DNA from: Accumulibacter sp964420975
Lineage (GTDB): Bacteria > Pseudomonadota > Gammaproteobacteria > Burkholderiales > Rhodocyclaceae
DNA length: 64,000 nucleotides
NCBI GenBank assembly: GCA_964420975.1
Contig: CAYQVH010000016.1
Span: forward strand, 1-64,000
Direction: 5' to 3'
The notes beneath the pieces were generated by a model. It saw only the letters and a program-made list of their open reading frames with translations, was not told the DNA's origin and made no database searches. Positions 34,559-43,788 of this stretch are shown one piece after another (positions within the stretch are counted from its first letter, which is position 1; every line of letters starts with the position of its first letter). The position numbers and the translations under genes are program-made.

Positions 34559-36064
34559 CTATGCCTCGCCGGCTTCTTTTCTCGTTGTGGCGACGGTTTC
34601 GCCTGCGCGGCTGGGTACGTCGTCGATCGTCTCGGTGGCTGGGGCGTTGCTGGTGTGCGTATCGGGCGCCGACGAGCTGTCGACCAGGCGGACGACACCG
34701 TCTTCGCCGATCGCCGTGTCTTCAAATCTGAGCAGCGTAATGCGGTGGTTGTCCATTTCGAGCACGGTCATCCTTGCGCCATCCAGCTGGACAGCATCGC
34801 CCACCTTGGGAACGCTTCCCTGTTTCTTATAGAACAGGCCGGCGAGCGTGACGTAGTCGTCGTCTTTCGGGAACGGGAAGTCGAGTAGCGTCTCCAGGTC
34901 GGAGACGCGCATCGAGGCGTCGATTTCGTACTGGCTGCCGACCAGCTTGCGAACTCGTTTCGCCTGGCGCGTAAACTCGTCTTCGTATTCGCCGACGATT
35001 TCTTCGAGAATGTCTTCGAGCGTGATGATGCCTTCCGTGCCACCGTATTCGTCGATCACCACGGCCATTTGCTGCCGTGTGCGTTTGAAGTCCTTGAGCA
35101 AGTCACTGAGCAGCTTGCTGTTGGGAACCACGTAGGGGGCCTGGGCGAAATCGCCGACCGGCCGCCGGCTGACGTCCTCGAGCTTTTCGCCGCTGCTTTC
35201 CGCCATCACGGTCAGCAATTCCTTGATCGCGACGACGCCGGTGATCCGGTCGAGGCTCTTGTCGTACACCGGGAAGCGGGCGTGCGGAACGTCGCGGAAA
35301 ACGCGCAGCGCATCGCCGAGCGTTTCCTCGCACGACAGTGCCCGGATTTGCGTGCGTGGAATCATCGCTTCGCGCACGGTATGCTCGTCAAGCTTGAAGA
35401 CGCCGCGAATCATCTCGGTTTCCTCGGGCGCCAAGGTGCCATCCTTCTCGCTCGCCGAGAGAATCATCCGGATTTCCTCGACCGACATCGTGAAGTGACT
35501 CTCGCCGTGCCCCTCGAGGTTGCGTTGGCCGAAAATCCACAGCAGCCCGTTTGAAGACAGCTTCATGATGTAGATCAGCGGCCGGAAGGTGAGATACATC
35601 AGGTTGATCATGCCGCCGACGGCCATGCTTAGCTGTTCCGCCTTGTGAAACGCCAAGACCTTGGGCGCCAGTTCGCCGGCGACGACGTGCAGGAAGGAAA
35701 TCACAATGAAAGCGAAAACGTAGGAGACGGTGTGCGCTGCTTTGGTCATCGCGTCGCTGTCGCTGAAAAGCGAGAAGGCGGCGACGAACCACGGGTCGGT
35801 AAGGACGCTGATCGTCTCCATGCCGACGGCGCCGAGACCGAGCGAGACCAGCGTGATGCCGACCTGGGTGACCGAGTAGAAGCGCTCGGGTTCGTTGTGC
35901 AGCATCTCGACGCGCGCCGCCCGTTTGTCGCCATCTTCGGCCAGCTGCCGGATCCGGCTGCGCCGGGCCGAAGAAATCGCGATCTCGGAACCGACGAAGA
36001 AGGCATTCCCGGCAACAAAAACGAGAATCAGCACCAAATTCAGATACAGCGCCATTTGTTCCAT
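34559..36064 (-). CDS. HlyC/CorC-family (CNNM/DUF21) membrane protein
   Basis: The N-terminal DUF21 domain has about four TM helices, beginning LNLVLILVFVAGNAFFVGSEIAISSARRSRI. A CBS pair (about 215-335), with ALSCEETLGDALRVFRDVPHARFPVYD and VVIDEYGGTEGIITLEDILEEIVGE, and a C-terminal CorC_HlyC domain follow. Such proteins are linked to Mg2+/Co2+ efflux, though evidence is family-level. The C-terminal 35 residues are a Thr/Ala/Glu-rich tail. GGAGGG lies upstream of the ATG. The gene is divergent from hisG across 270 bp. Confidence 0.92.
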   Translation of the reverse strand: MEQMALYLNLVLILVFVAGNAFFVGSEIAISSARRSRIRQLAEDGDKRAARVEMLHNEPERFYSVTQVGITLVSLGLGAVGMETISVLTDPWFVAAFSLFSDSDAMTKAAHTVSYVFAFIVISFLHVVAGELAPKVLAFHKAEQLSMAVGGMINLMYLTFRPLIYIMKLSSNGLLWIFGQRNLEGHGESHFTMSVEEIRMILSASEKDGTLAPEETEMIRGVFKLDEHTVREAMIPRTQIRALSCEETLGDALRVFRDVPHARFPVYDKSLDRITGVVAIKELLTVMAESSGEKLEDVSRRPVGDFAQAPYVVPNSKLLSDLLKDFKRTRQQMAVVIDEYGGTEGIITLEDILEEIVGEYEDEFTRQAKRVRKLVGSQYEIDASMRVSDLETLLDFPFPKDDDYVTLAGLFYKKQGSVPKVGDAVQLDGARMTVLEMDNHRITLLRFEDTAIGEDGVVRLVDSSSAPDTHTSNAPATETIDDVPSRAGETVATTRKEAGEA

Positions 36065-36337
36065 TGCTCAATTCCCTCCACACGATGTATGGCCGACAAG
36101 ACGCCGGCTCGCTCACCCAACCACTGATCCCAGCTTGCGCGCTTCTTGCAGGCTACACGCTATTCTTGCAAAGGCTGTCCCTATCGATCGGTCAGCGCGC
36201 GAATGATACGGCATTCGAGTCGGGAGCCGTGTCATCTTTGTGCGTCAGCGCCTATCAGGCGTCAGTTGGCTGCGCGCGCAGGCCCGAGCCGGTAGGCTAG
36301 AATGCCCACTTTGCCTGACCGAGGAGGCGATACAAGA

Positions 36338-36982
36338 GTGCAAGGCGTCACGATTGCCCTGTCGAAGGGCAGGATCTTTCAAGAAACTCTGCCCCTGCTG
36401 GCGGCGGCCGGCATCGAGCCGCTCGAAGACCCCGAGCGCTCCCGCCGGCTGATCATTCCGACCAGTCACGCGCGGGTTCGTGTCGTGATCGTTCGCGCCA
36501 CCGACACGCCGACCTATGTTCAGTACGGCGCTGCCGATCTAGGCGTCGCCGGCAAGGACGTTCTGCTCGAGCACGGCAGCGACGGCCTTTACCAGCCGAT
36601 CGATTTGGCCATCGCCAAATGCCGGATGATGGTCGCCGTTCCCGAACACTTTGCCTATCAGGAGGCGGTTCGCCAAGGGGCGCGACTAAGGGTGGCAACC
36701 AAGTACGTCAACATCGCCCGTCAGCATTTTGCCGCCAAAGGGGTGCACGTCGATCTGATCAAACTCTACGGTTCAATGGAACTCGCGCCTCTGGCCGGTC
36801 TGGCTGACGCGATCGTCGACCTGGTGTCAACCGGGAGTACCTTGAAAGCCAATCACCTGGTTGCCGTCGAGCACATCATGGACATCTCGTCGCGCCTGAT
36901 CGTCAACCAGGCGGCGCTCAAGCTCAAGCGAGAGACCTTGACGCCGATTCTCGACGCCATTGCTGGAGCGGTCGGCAAATGA
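36338..36982 (+). CDS. hisG: ATP phosphoribosyltransferase, short form
   Basis: HisG joins ATP and PRPP in the first step of histidine synthesis. The GTG at 36338 (MQGVTIALSKGRIFQETLPLL) is chosen because GAGGAGG lies 10 nt upstream and it aligns with the family. The product is 214 residues and lacks the C-terminal regulatory ACT-like domain, so it is the short form that needs HisZ, which is not in the window. A TAGAAT at 36298-36303 could be the -10 box of the operon. The last 4 bp overlap hisD. Confidence 0.96.
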   Translation: MQGVTIALSKGRIFQETLPLLAAAGIEPLEDPERSRRLIIPTSHARVRVVIVRATDTPTYVQYGAADLGVAGKDVLLEHGSDGLYQPIDLAIAKCRMMVAVPEHFAYQEAVRQGARLRVATKYVNIARQHFAAKGVHVDLIKLYGSMELAPLAGLADAIVDLVSTGSTLKANHLVAVEHIMDISSRLIVNQAALKLKRETLTPILDAIAGAVGK

Positions 36983-38295
36983 TCCAATTGAAGCGCCTGG
37001 TCACTTCGAGTGCCGATTTCGACGCCCGTCTGGAGGAGCTGCTCGCTTTCGAAACGGCGCAGGACGAAGCGGTTGAAAGAACGGTTGTCGCCATCCTCGC
37101 CGATGTCAGGGCGCGCGGCGACTCCGCCGTGCTCGACTACACTGCACGCTTTGACGGTCTATCCGCCACCTCCGTGGCGGCGCTCGAACTCTCCGCGTCG
37201 TCGTTGCAGCGTGCGTTGACCGAGCTGCCGACCGTTCAGCGCCAGGCGCTGGAAGTCGCGGCCGAGCGCATTCGCGGCTACCACGAGCGGCAGATCGTCC
37301 GCAGCTGGCAGTACGAGGACGAGAGCGAAGAGGCGTGCGGCACCCTGCTTGGCCAGAAAGTGACGCCGCTCGATCGAGTCGGCCTTTACGTTCCCGGTGG
37401 CAAGGCTTCCTACCCGTCGTCGGTACTGATGAATGCGATTCCGGCGCGCGTCGCCGGTGTTGGCGAACTCGTCATGGCGGTACCGACTCCCGGCGGTGAG
37501 GCCAACCCGCTTGTCCTCGCGGCGGCCGCTTTGGCGGGTGTCGACCGCGTATTCACGATTGGCGGTGCCCAGGCAATCGCTGCTCTGGCCTACGGTACGG
37601 CAACGATTCCGCGGGTCGATAAGATCGTCGGTCCTGGCAACGCCTATGTGGCTACTGCCAAGCGCCGTGTTTTCGGCGTCGTCGGCATCGATCTGGTCGC
37701 CGGCCCGTCGGAGATACTGATTCTGTGCGATGGCCATACCGACCCCGAGTGGATCGCGATGGACCTTTTCGCCCAAGCCGAGCACGACGAGCTTGCGCAA
37801 TCGATTCTCATCTGTCCGCAGGCAACGTATCTCGACCAGGTTGCGGCGGCGATCGAGCGGCTGCTGCCGGAGATGCCGCGCCGGCGTGTGATCCAGGCAG
37901 CGCTCGAGCATCGCGGGGCGTTGATCGAGTCGCGTGATCTGGACGAAGCGTGCCAGATCGCCAACCGCATTGCGCCCGAGCACCTGGAACTGTCGCTCGC
38001 CGACGCGGACTCCTGGGTGGACAAGATTCGCCACGCGGGAGCGATCTTCATCGGCCGTCACACGTCGGAGTCTCTCGGCGATTACTGCGCCGGGCCTAAC
38101 CACGTGCTGCCAACTTCCGGCAGCGCCCGCTTCTCGTCGCCGCTCGGCGTCTACGACTTCCAGAAGCGAAGCAGCTTGATCCGGGTTCCGGAAGCCGCTT
38201 CCCGGTTCCTGGGAAGTGTCGCGTCAACCCTCGCCGAAGGCGAAGGCTTGCCGGCTCACGCTCGCGCGGCCAATTATCGTCGCGGCGGCGGTTAA
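36979..38295 (+). CDS. hisD: histidinol dehydrogenase
   Basis: HisD oxidises L-histidinol to histidine in two NAD+-dependent steps with Zn2+. Conserved features are RVGLYVPGGKASYPSSVLMNAIPA, GPGNAYVATAKR, DLVAGPSEILI and the catalytic Glu-His region IAPEHLELSLAD. The length of 438 is normal. The start overlaps hisG (ATGA). The stop TAA lies inside a TTAA that is also the stop of hisC on the opposite strand, so the gene meets hisC tail to tail. Confidence 0.98.
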   Translation: MIQLKRLVTSSADFDARLEELLAFETAQDEAVERTVVAILADVRARGDSAVLDYTARFDGLSATSVAALELSASSLQRALTELPTVQRQALEVAAERIRGYHERQIVRSWQYEDESEEACGTLLGQKVTPLDRVGLYVPGGKASYPSSVLMNAIPARVAGVGELVMAVPTPGGEANPLVLAAAALAGVDRVFTIGGAQAIAALAYGTATIPRVDKIVGPGNAYVATAKRRVFGVVGIDLVAGPSEILILCDGHTDPEWIAMDLFAQAEHDELAQSILICPQATYLDQVAAAIERLLPEMPRRRVIQAALEHRGALIESRDLDEACQIANRIAPEHLELSLADADSWVDKIRHAGAIFIGRHTSESLGDYCAGPNHVLPTSGSARFSSPLGVYDFQKRSSLIRVPEAASRFLGSVASTLAEGEGLPAHARAANYRRGGG

Positions 38296-39374
38296 ACCGC
38301 CGTCACTCCGTCGAGGATAGCGCGCAGGGCGTCGACCAGCGTCTGGCATTGCGAGTCGGTGCCTACAGTGATACGCAGATGTTGATCGACGCGCGGCAGC
38401 CTGAAATGGCGCACGACGATGTCACGCTGGCGCAGCGCCGCCGCGAGATCGCCGGCATCGCGCTGCGGGTGGCGGATGAAGAGGAAATTCGCGGCCGACG
38501 GCAGTATCTCGAAACCGAGTGTCAGCAGCGATTGGCGCAACTCTTCGCGGCTGCGGATGACTGCTTGCCGTGTCTTGTCGAAATAGGCTTCGTCCGCCAG
38601 CGCGGCGAGCGCTCCGGCGATCGCCAGCCGGTCAAGCGGATACGAATTGAAGCTGTTCTTGACCCGATCGAGTCCCTCGATCAGATCCGGATGGCCAAGC
38701 GCAAAGCCGACACGCAGGCCAGCCAGCGAGCGCGACTTGGAGAAGGTCTGCACGACCAGGAGATTGGGGTGGCGATCGACCAGCGCAACCGCCGATTCGG
38801 CGCCGAAATCGACGTAGGCTTCGTCGATGACCACCACCGATTCTGTATTCCGCTGCAGCAATGTCTCGATCGCCGCCAGCGAAAGCGCGCAGCCGGTCGG
38901 CGCATTCGGATGGGCGACGATGATCCCGCCGTTCGGCGCCGCGTAGTCGTCGAGCCGGATCGCAAGATCCTGGTCTACGGGAACGGCTTGCCAGGCAATG
39001 CCGTAGAGACTGCAGTAGACGGGATAGAAGCTGTAGCTTACGTCGGGAAAAAGGATCGGCTGCGGCTGTTTGAACAGCGCCAGGAAGACGTGGGCCAGCA
39101 CTTCGTCCGAGCCGTTGCCGACGAAGACCTGTCGCGGCCTGAGTTTGTAGCGGGCCGCGAGGGCTTCTCTAAGCGCTAGCGCATCGGGGTCCGGATAGAG
39201 TCGCAAGCGTTCGCCGGCGTTTGCCAGTTCGTCGGCAATCGCCGCGACGACACGCGGCGAAGGCGGGTAGGGGCTTTCGTTGGTATTTAGCTTGACGAGT
39301 TTGGGCAATTTCGGCTGTTCGCCGGGCACGTAAGGCGTCAGCTGGTGGACGACGGAACTCCAGTAGTGGCTCAT
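38292..39374 (-). CDS. hisC: histidinol-phosphate aminotransferase, inverted within the his operon
   Basis: HisC transfers an amino group from glutamate to imidazole-acetol phosphate. Seen are LVKLNTNESPYPPSP at the N-terminus, HPNAPTGCALS, DEAYVDFG and the PLP lysine in TFSKSRSLAGLRVGFALG. The ATG at 39374 (MSHYWSSVV) matches the family start; an upstream ATG at 39416 would add 14 residues. In related bacteria hisC lies in line between hisD and hisB; here it sits in that same slot on the opposite strand. It therefore needs its own promoter in the hisC-hisB gap. Confidence 0.95.
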   Translation of the reverse strand: MSHYWSSVVHQLTPYVPGEQPKLPKLVKLNTNESPYPPSPRVVAAIADELANAGERLRLYPDPDALALREALAARYKLRPRQVFVGNGSDEVLAHVFLALFKQPQPILFPDVSYSFYPVYCSLYGIAWQAVPVDQDLAIRLDDYAAPNGGIIVAHPNAPTGCALSLAAIETLLQRNTESVVVIDEAYVDFGAESAVALVDRHPNLLVVQTFSKSRSLAGLRVGFALGHPDLIEGLDRVKNSFNSYPLDRLAIAGALAALADEAYFDKTRQAVIRSREELRQSLLTLGFEILPSAANFLFIRHPQRDAGDLAAALRQRDIVVRHFRLPRVDQHLRITVGTDSQCQTLVDALRAILDGVTAV

Positions 39375-39528
39375 GGTACGCAGCTCGGGCGCATGGGGAG
39401 CGACGGATGGTATCATGCGTCATTCACGGCCAGCGCGCGGACCCTGATGGACCGATGGCGGCACAGTGTTCCGTGATCGCGCGAGCTACTTTTTGGCTGT
39501 AGGGACTATTACCCGCAACGAACCTTCA

Positions 39529-40116
39529 ATGCGTCAGGCAGAAGTCTTCAGGACGACGCTGGAAACCCGGGTCAGCGTTCGTGTCAACCTTGATGGCGGT
39601 GGACAGGGTCGCTTCTCCACCGGGGTGCCTTTTCTCGACCACATGCTGGAGCAGGTTTCACGTCATGGCCTGATTGACCTGGAGGTCGAGGCCAGCGGTG
39701 ACCTGCACATCGACGCCCATCACACCGTCGAAGATATCGGCATCACGTTCGGGCAGGCGCTGGCACGAGCGCTCGGGGACAAGCAGGGCTTGCGTCGCTA
39801 CGGTCATGCCTACGTGCCGCTCGACGAGGCGCTGTCGCGAGTCGTCGTCGATCTTTCCGGACGACCGGGGCTGACGTTTCAGGTCGATTTCAGGAGGGCA
39901 ACGATCGGTACCTTCGATGTCGACTTGGTGCACGAGTTTTTCCAGGGCTTGGTCAATCACGCTCAGCTCACCCTCCACATCGACAATTTGCGTGGCGCCA
40001 ACGCCCACCACCAAGCGGAGACGATCTTCAAAGCGTTCGCGCGAGCGCTGCGCATGGCCGTCGAGTACGATCCGCGAGCGGGTGACAGCGTCCCGTCGAC
40101 CAAGGGGGCGCTGTGA
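39529..40116 (+). CDS. hisB: imidazoleglycerol-phosphate dehydratase
   Basis: HisB dehydrates imidazole glycerol phosphate. The 195-residue monofunctional form begins MRQAEVFRTTLETRVSVRVNLDGGG and holds the two metal-binding His clusters, DHMLEQVSRHG...DAHHTVEDIG and the second near HEFFQGLVNHAQ...NAHHQAETIFKAFARAL. The ATG at 39529 fits the family; an upstream ORF extension is ignored. Because hisC is divergent, hisB must be transcribed from a promoter within 39375-39528; TATCAT at 39411-39416 is a possible -10. Confidence 0.97.
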   Translation: MRQAEVFRTTLETRVSVRVNLDGGGQGRFSTGVPFLDHMLEQVSRHGLIDLEVEASGDLHIDAHHTVEDIGITFGQALARALGDKQGLRRYGHAYVPLDEALSRVVVDLSGRPGLTFQVDFRRATIGTFDVDLVHEFFQGLVNHAQLTLHIDNLRGANAHHQAETIFKAFARALRMAVEYDPRAGDSVPSTKGAL

Positions 40117-40775
40117 CGGTGGGTGGCGAACCGGGGGCTGGCGCCATCGTCGTCGTCGACTACGGCATGGGCAACCTGCGTTCGGTGTGGCAGGCGTTGG
40201 TGCGTGTCGCCGGCGGCCGGGAGGTGGTCGTTTCGTCCGCTCCGCAGGTGGTCCGCTCCGCCGAGCGCGTCGTCTTTCCGGGGCAGGGAGCGATGCCCGA
40301 TTGCATGTGCGAAATCGAGGTTCGCGGTTTGCGTGAGGCCATCCTTCTCGCGGCGTTGAACAAACCCTTCCTCGGCATCTGCATTGGACAGCAGATGCTC
40401 TTCGACCACAGCGAGGAAGGCGGCGTCGCCGGTCTCGGCGTGATCGCCGGCCAGGTACGCCGCTTTCCGATGGCGGCCATGGTCGATGGCGAGGGCAGGC
40501 GACTGAAAGTGCCGCACATGGGTTGGAACGAGGTCAGGCAATGCGGCGAGCACCCGCTTTGGCGCGGGATTGCCGATCGCAGCCGTTTCTACTTTGTCCA
40601 TAGCTATTTCGCCGAACCGGCGGATTCCGACTGTGCGGCGGGGATCACCGACTATGGGCTGCCCTTTACCAGTGCAGTGGCGCGGGATAATATCTTTGCC
40701 ATTCAGTGCCACCCGGAGAAGAGCGCCGTGGCCGGGCTGACGATGCTGGGGAACTTCGTCGCCTGGAAACCCTGA
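40113..40775 (+). CDS. hisH: imidazole glycerol phosphate synthase glutaminase subunit
   Basis: HisH releases ammonia from glutamine for HisF. It starts with a GTG overlapping the hisB stop. The class I amidotransferase nucleophile is in FLGICIGQQMLF, and the His/Glu pair is in AIQCHPEKS. VVDYGMGNLRSV is the family opening. The product has 220 residues. Confidence 0.97.
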   Translation: MTVGGEPGAGAIVVVDYGMGNLRSVWQALVRVAGGREVVVSSAPQVVRSAERVVFPGQGAMPDCMCEIEVRGLREAILLAALNKPFLGICIGQQMLFDHSEEGGVAGLGVIAGQVRRFPMAAMVDGEGRRLKVPHMGWNEVRQCGEHPLWRGIADRSRFYFVHSYFAEPADSDCAAGITDYGLPFTSAVARDNIFAIQCHPEKSAVAGLTMLGNFVAWKP

Positions 40776-40825
40776 ACGAATGGTTGTGTGTCGCCCCCGT
40801 TTTTTCTCATCTATCTGTTGCCAAA

Positions 40826-41569
40826 ATGCTGATCATTCCCGCCATCGACGTCAAACAGGGACAGTGCGTCCGTCTCAAACAGGGCCTCATGGACCAGGTT
40901 ACCGTTTTCTCCAATTCGCCGGGGGAACAGGCGGCCCATTGGTTGTCGCAGGGTGCGCGACGCCTGCACGTGGTCGATCTCGACGGCGCTTTCGCCGGCA
41001 AACCGAAGAATGAGAAGGCGATCAAGGAGATCGTCGAGGCCGTCGGCGACGAAATACCCATACAACTGGGCGGCGGAATTCGTGACCTCGACACGATCGA
41101 GCGTTGTCTTGACGATGGCGTCAGTTACGTCATCATCGGCACCGCGGCGGTCAAAAACCCCGGCTTCCTGCACGACGCGTGTGGCGCCTTTCCGGGCCAC
41201 ATCATCGTCGGGCTCGACGCGCGCGATGGCAAGGTTGCGGTCGACGGCTGGTCGAAAATGACCGGTCACGACGTCGTCGACCTTGCCCGCAAGTATGAGG
41301 ACTACGGGGTCGAAGCGATTATCTACACCGACATCGGTCGCGATGGCATGCTCACCGGGATCAACGTCGAGGCGACCGTCAAGCTGGCGCAGGCGTTGCT
41401 GATTCCGATTATCGCCAGTGGGGGCCTGTCGAGTCTCGACGATATTCGTCAGCTGTGCGCGGTCGAACAGGAAGGCATCAACGCTGCGATTGCTGGCCGC
41501 GCGATTTACGACGGTTCGCTCGACTTTGCGCTTGCCCAGGCGGAAGCCGATCGCGCGGGCAAGTCGTGA
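40826..41569 (+). CDS. hisA: ProFAR isomerase
   Basis: HisA catalyses the Amadori rearrangement of ProFAR to PRFAR. The (beta/alpha)8 protein has MLIIPAIDVKQGQCVRLKQG with the catalytic Asp, LGGGIRDLDTIE and IYTDIGRDGMLTG with the second catalytic Asp. The length is 247 residues. It is separated from hisH by 50 bp, and no clear ribosome binding site is seen. The ATG at 40826 is fixed by homology. Confidence 0.97.
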   Translation: MLIIPAIDVKQGQCVRLKQGLMDQVTVFSNSPGEQAAHWLSQGARRLHVVDLDGAFAGKPKNEKAIKEIVEAVGDEIPIQLGGGIRDLDTIERCLDDGVSYVIIGTAAVKNPGFLHDACGAFPGHIIVGLDARDGKVAVDGWSKMTGHDVVDLARKYEDYGVEAIIYTDIGRDGMLTGINVEATVKLAQALLIPIIASGGLSSLDDIRQLCAVEQEGINAAIAGRAIYDGSLDFALAQAEADRAGKS

Positions 41570-41603
41570 CCGGCGGCGACAGGCAGCGGCGCCGTAGCTG
41601 ACG

Positions 41604-42365
41604 GTGGGCCTCGCCAAGCGGATCATTCCTTGCCTCGACGTGACCGCTGGCCGCGTCGTCAAGGGAACCAACTTTGTTGACTTGCGTGACGCGGGCGATC
41701 CGGTCGAGGTCGCTCGCCGTTATGACGAGCAGGGCGCCGACGAAGTCGCCTTTCTCGACATCACGGCATCGTCGGACGAGCGAGAGATTATTCTGCACGT
41801 GGTTGAGGCGTGTGCGGCGCAGGTGTTCATCCCGCTGACCGTCGGCGGCGGCGTGCGCACGATCGCCGATGTTCGCCGCTTGCTCAACGCTGGCGCCGAC
41901 AAGGTCAGTATCAACACGGCGGCGGTCGAGAATCCTGACCTGGTGGCGGAAGCGTCGGCCAAGGTTGGCAACCAGTGCATCGTGGTCGCCATCGACGCCA
42001 AGCGACTGGTCGAAGGAGTGTGGCAGGTCTATACCCATGGCGGGCGCCGCAACACGGGTCTCGACGCGATCGCTTGGGCGCGGCGCGCCCAAGCCCTTGG
42101 TGCAGGAGAGATCCTGCTCACCAGCATGGACCGAGACGGTACGCGCAACGGCTTTGACCTGGCGCTGACGCGCGCGGTCGCCGACGCCGTCGACATTCCA
42201 GTCATCGCCAGCGGGGGTGTCGGCAATCTGCAGCACCTTGCAGAGGGGGTCAGCGAAGGGCACGCCGACGCCGTGCTGGCGGCGAGCATCTTCCATTTCG
42301 CTGAATTCACGGTGCGCGAGGCGAAGGAGTACCTTCGGGGGTGCGGGATAGAGGTCCGGCTGTAA
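41604..42365 (+). CDS. hisF: imidazole glycerol phosphate synthase cyclase subunit
   Basis: HisF cyclises PRFAR with ammonia from HisH, giving IGP and AICAR. A GTG start gives MGLAKRIIPCLDVTAGRVVKG with the catalytic Asp11-type residue; the second is in LTSMDRDGTRNGFDL. It is a paralogue of hisA and 253 residues long. Its stop shares one base with the hisI start. Confidence 0.97.
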   Translation: MGLAKRIIPCLDVTAGRVVKGTNFVDLRDAGDPVEVARRYDEQGADEVAFLDITASSDEREIILHVVEACAAQVFIPLTVGGGVRTIADVRRLLNAGADKVSINTAAVENPDLVAEASAKVGNQCIVVAIDAKRLVEGVWQVYTHGGRRNTGLDAIAWARRAQALGAGEILLTSMDRDGTRNGFDLALTRAVADAVDIPVIASGGVGNLQHLAEGVSEGHADAVLAASIFHFAEFTVREAKEYLRGCGIEVRL

Positions 42366-42769
42366 TGAGCGACCTCGATCCAGGCAAAGCGTGGCTCGAC
42401 GCCTTGAAATGGGACGAACAGGGCCTGATTCCGGTGATTGCCCAGGACGCCGGTAGTGGTCGCGTGCTGATGTTCGCGTTCATGAATCGCGAATCACTGC
42501 AGGCGACGGTTGACAGCGGGACCGCGGTATACTGGTCACGCTCGCGCCGAAGGTTGTGGCGGAAAGGAGAAGAATCAGGCCACTGGCAACGGGTGCGCGC
42601 GATTCGTACCGACTGTGACGGCGATGTGTTGTTGTTGTCCATCGACCAGGAAGGCGGCGTCGCTTGTCACACGGGCCGCGAGAGCTGTTTCTTCCACCAA
42701 CTGGACGCGGGCGTCTGGGTTGCGATTGACCCGGTGCTCAAGCAACCGAAGGACATCTACGGCAAATGA
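42365..42769 (+). CDS. hisI: phosphoribosyl-AMP cyclohydrolase
   Basis: HisI opens the purine ring of PR-AMP. The 134-residue protein has LIPVIAQDAGSGRVLMFAFMN, YWSRSRRRLWRKGEESGH and the metal-binding DCDGDVLLLSIDQEGGVACHTGRESCF. It is the monofunctional type, with the HisE activity on a separate gene that overlaps by 4 bp. An ORF running further upstream in this frame lies inside hisF. Confidence 0.97.
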   Translation: MSDLDPGKAWLDALKWDEQGLIPVIAQDAGSGRVLMFAFMNRESLQATVDSGTAVYWSRSRRRLWRKGEESGHWQRVRAIRTDCDGDVLLLSIDQEGGVACHTGRESCFFHQLDAGVWVAIDPVLKQPKDIYGK

Positions 42770-43086
42770 ACACGGACATGCTGCACCGCATCTCGGACAC
42801 GCTGCTGGCGCGGCGCAAGGCCGATCCGGAGACTTCCTACACCGCTCAGTTGCTGGCCAAGGGCCCGGATGCGATCCTCAAGAAAATTGGAGAGGAAACC
42901 GCCGAACTGATCATGGCCGGCAAGGAAGGCAACCGCCTGCACGTCGTCTGGGAGGCGGCAGACGTGCTCTACCACACGATGGTGTTGCTTGCCTTCTACG
43001 GTCTTTCGATCGAGGACGTCCTGCAGGAAATGAGGCGGCGCGAAGGGATCTCCGGCATCGACGAGAAAAAGTCACGGAAGGGGTGA
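42766..43086 (+). CDS. hisE: phosphoribosyl-ATP diphosphatase
   Basis: HisE hydrolyses PR-ATP to PR-AMP. The 106-residue all-alpha MazG-like protein has KKIGEETAELIMAGKEGN and WEAADVLYHTMVLLAFYGLS, which carry the Mg2+-binding Glu and Asp residues. It overlaps hisI (ATGA) and is followed 2 bp later by the HIT gene. Confidence 0.96.
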   Translation: MNTDMLHRISDTLLARRKADPETSYTAQLLAKGPDAILKKIGEETAELIMAGKEGNRLHVVWEAADVLYHTMVLLAFYGLSIEDVLQEMRRREGISGIDEKKSRKG

Positions 43087-43088
43087 GG

Positions 43089-43439
43089 ATGGATAGCTGT
43101 CTGTTCTGCCGTATAGCGCGGGGCGAAATTCCGTCACGAAAGGTGTATGAAGACGATCAGATCCTCGCCTTTCATGACATCAACCCGGCGCGTCCAGTGC
43201 ATCTGCTCGTAATCCCCAGGCATCACATCACCTCGCTCGCCTCGGTTGGCGAGACCGACATCCCGGTACTCGGCAGGATGCTCGCCGTCGCCAACCGTCT
43301 GGCGTGCGAGCAAGGCAGTCCGGAGGGGTTCCGAATCATCATCAATACCGGGCGCATCGGTCATCAGGAAGTGCAGCACCTGCACGCCCACATCGTCGGT
43401 GGGCCGGAACCGGTCGGCCCGATGCTCAAGCGCGTATAA
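43089..43439 (+). CDS. histidine triad (HIT/HinT) nucleotide-binding protein
   Basis: The 116-residue protein starts MDSCLFCRIARGEIPSRKVYEDD and has the HIT motif QHLHAHIVGG. HinT-type enzymes hydrolyse adenosine phosphoramidates. It sits between hisE and tatA, the usual place in betaproteobacteria. The ATG at 43089 follows GGGTGAGG closely. Confidence 0.95.
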   Translation: MDSCLFCRIARGEIPSRKVYEDDQILAFHDINPARPVHLLVIPRHHITSLASVGETDIPVLGRMLAVANRLACEQGSPEGFRIIINTGRIGHQEVQHLHAHIVGGPEPVGPMLKRV

Positions 43440-43500
43440 GGCGGCACGGTGGTCGCGGCCGCCCTGTGTCGCCGACAATCACGTTCAAGGAGGCCCCAAG

Positions 43501-43746
43501 ATGGGTTCTTTCAGCATCTGGCACTGGCTTATTGTCCTCATCATCATCCTATTGATTTTTGGTACGAAAAAGCTGCGCAACCTGGGTTCTGATCTGGGTG
43601 GCGCGGTGAAGGGGTTCAAGGACGGGATGCGAGATGCGACCGAGGACGACAAACCGGCCGAACCGCCGGCGGCCGTTTCGCCTCCTCCGCAGGTCGGCGG
43701 CGGGCAAACGATCGAAGGTGAGGTCAGGGATAAGACGCGTAGCTAA
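43501..43746 (+). CDS. tatA: Sec-independent translocase subunit TatA
   Basis: TatA forms the pore-like assembly of the twin-arginine translocase. The 81-residue protein has the N-terminal TM (SIWHWLIVLIIILLIFG), the FGTKKLRNLGSDLG hinge and amphipathic helix, and a hydrophilic tail. GGAGG lies 7 nt upstream of the ATG. Export of folded proteins by this system would suit the Tat-like signal seen in the exported-protein gene at 2839-3345. Confidence 0.96.
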   Translation: MGSFSIWHWLIVLIIILLIFGTKKLRNLGSDLGGAVKGFKDGMRDATEDDKPAEPPAAVSPPPQVGGGQTIEGEVRDKTRS

Positions 43747-43788
43747 TTGGCTGGCCGCACGCTCTCGTCTCTGTTGAGGTGACACGCG

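Noticed and set aside
36338..36982. HisG without its regulatory domain seen as a truncation
   Set aside because: The short form is normal in betaproteobacteria and works with HisZ encoded elsewhere.
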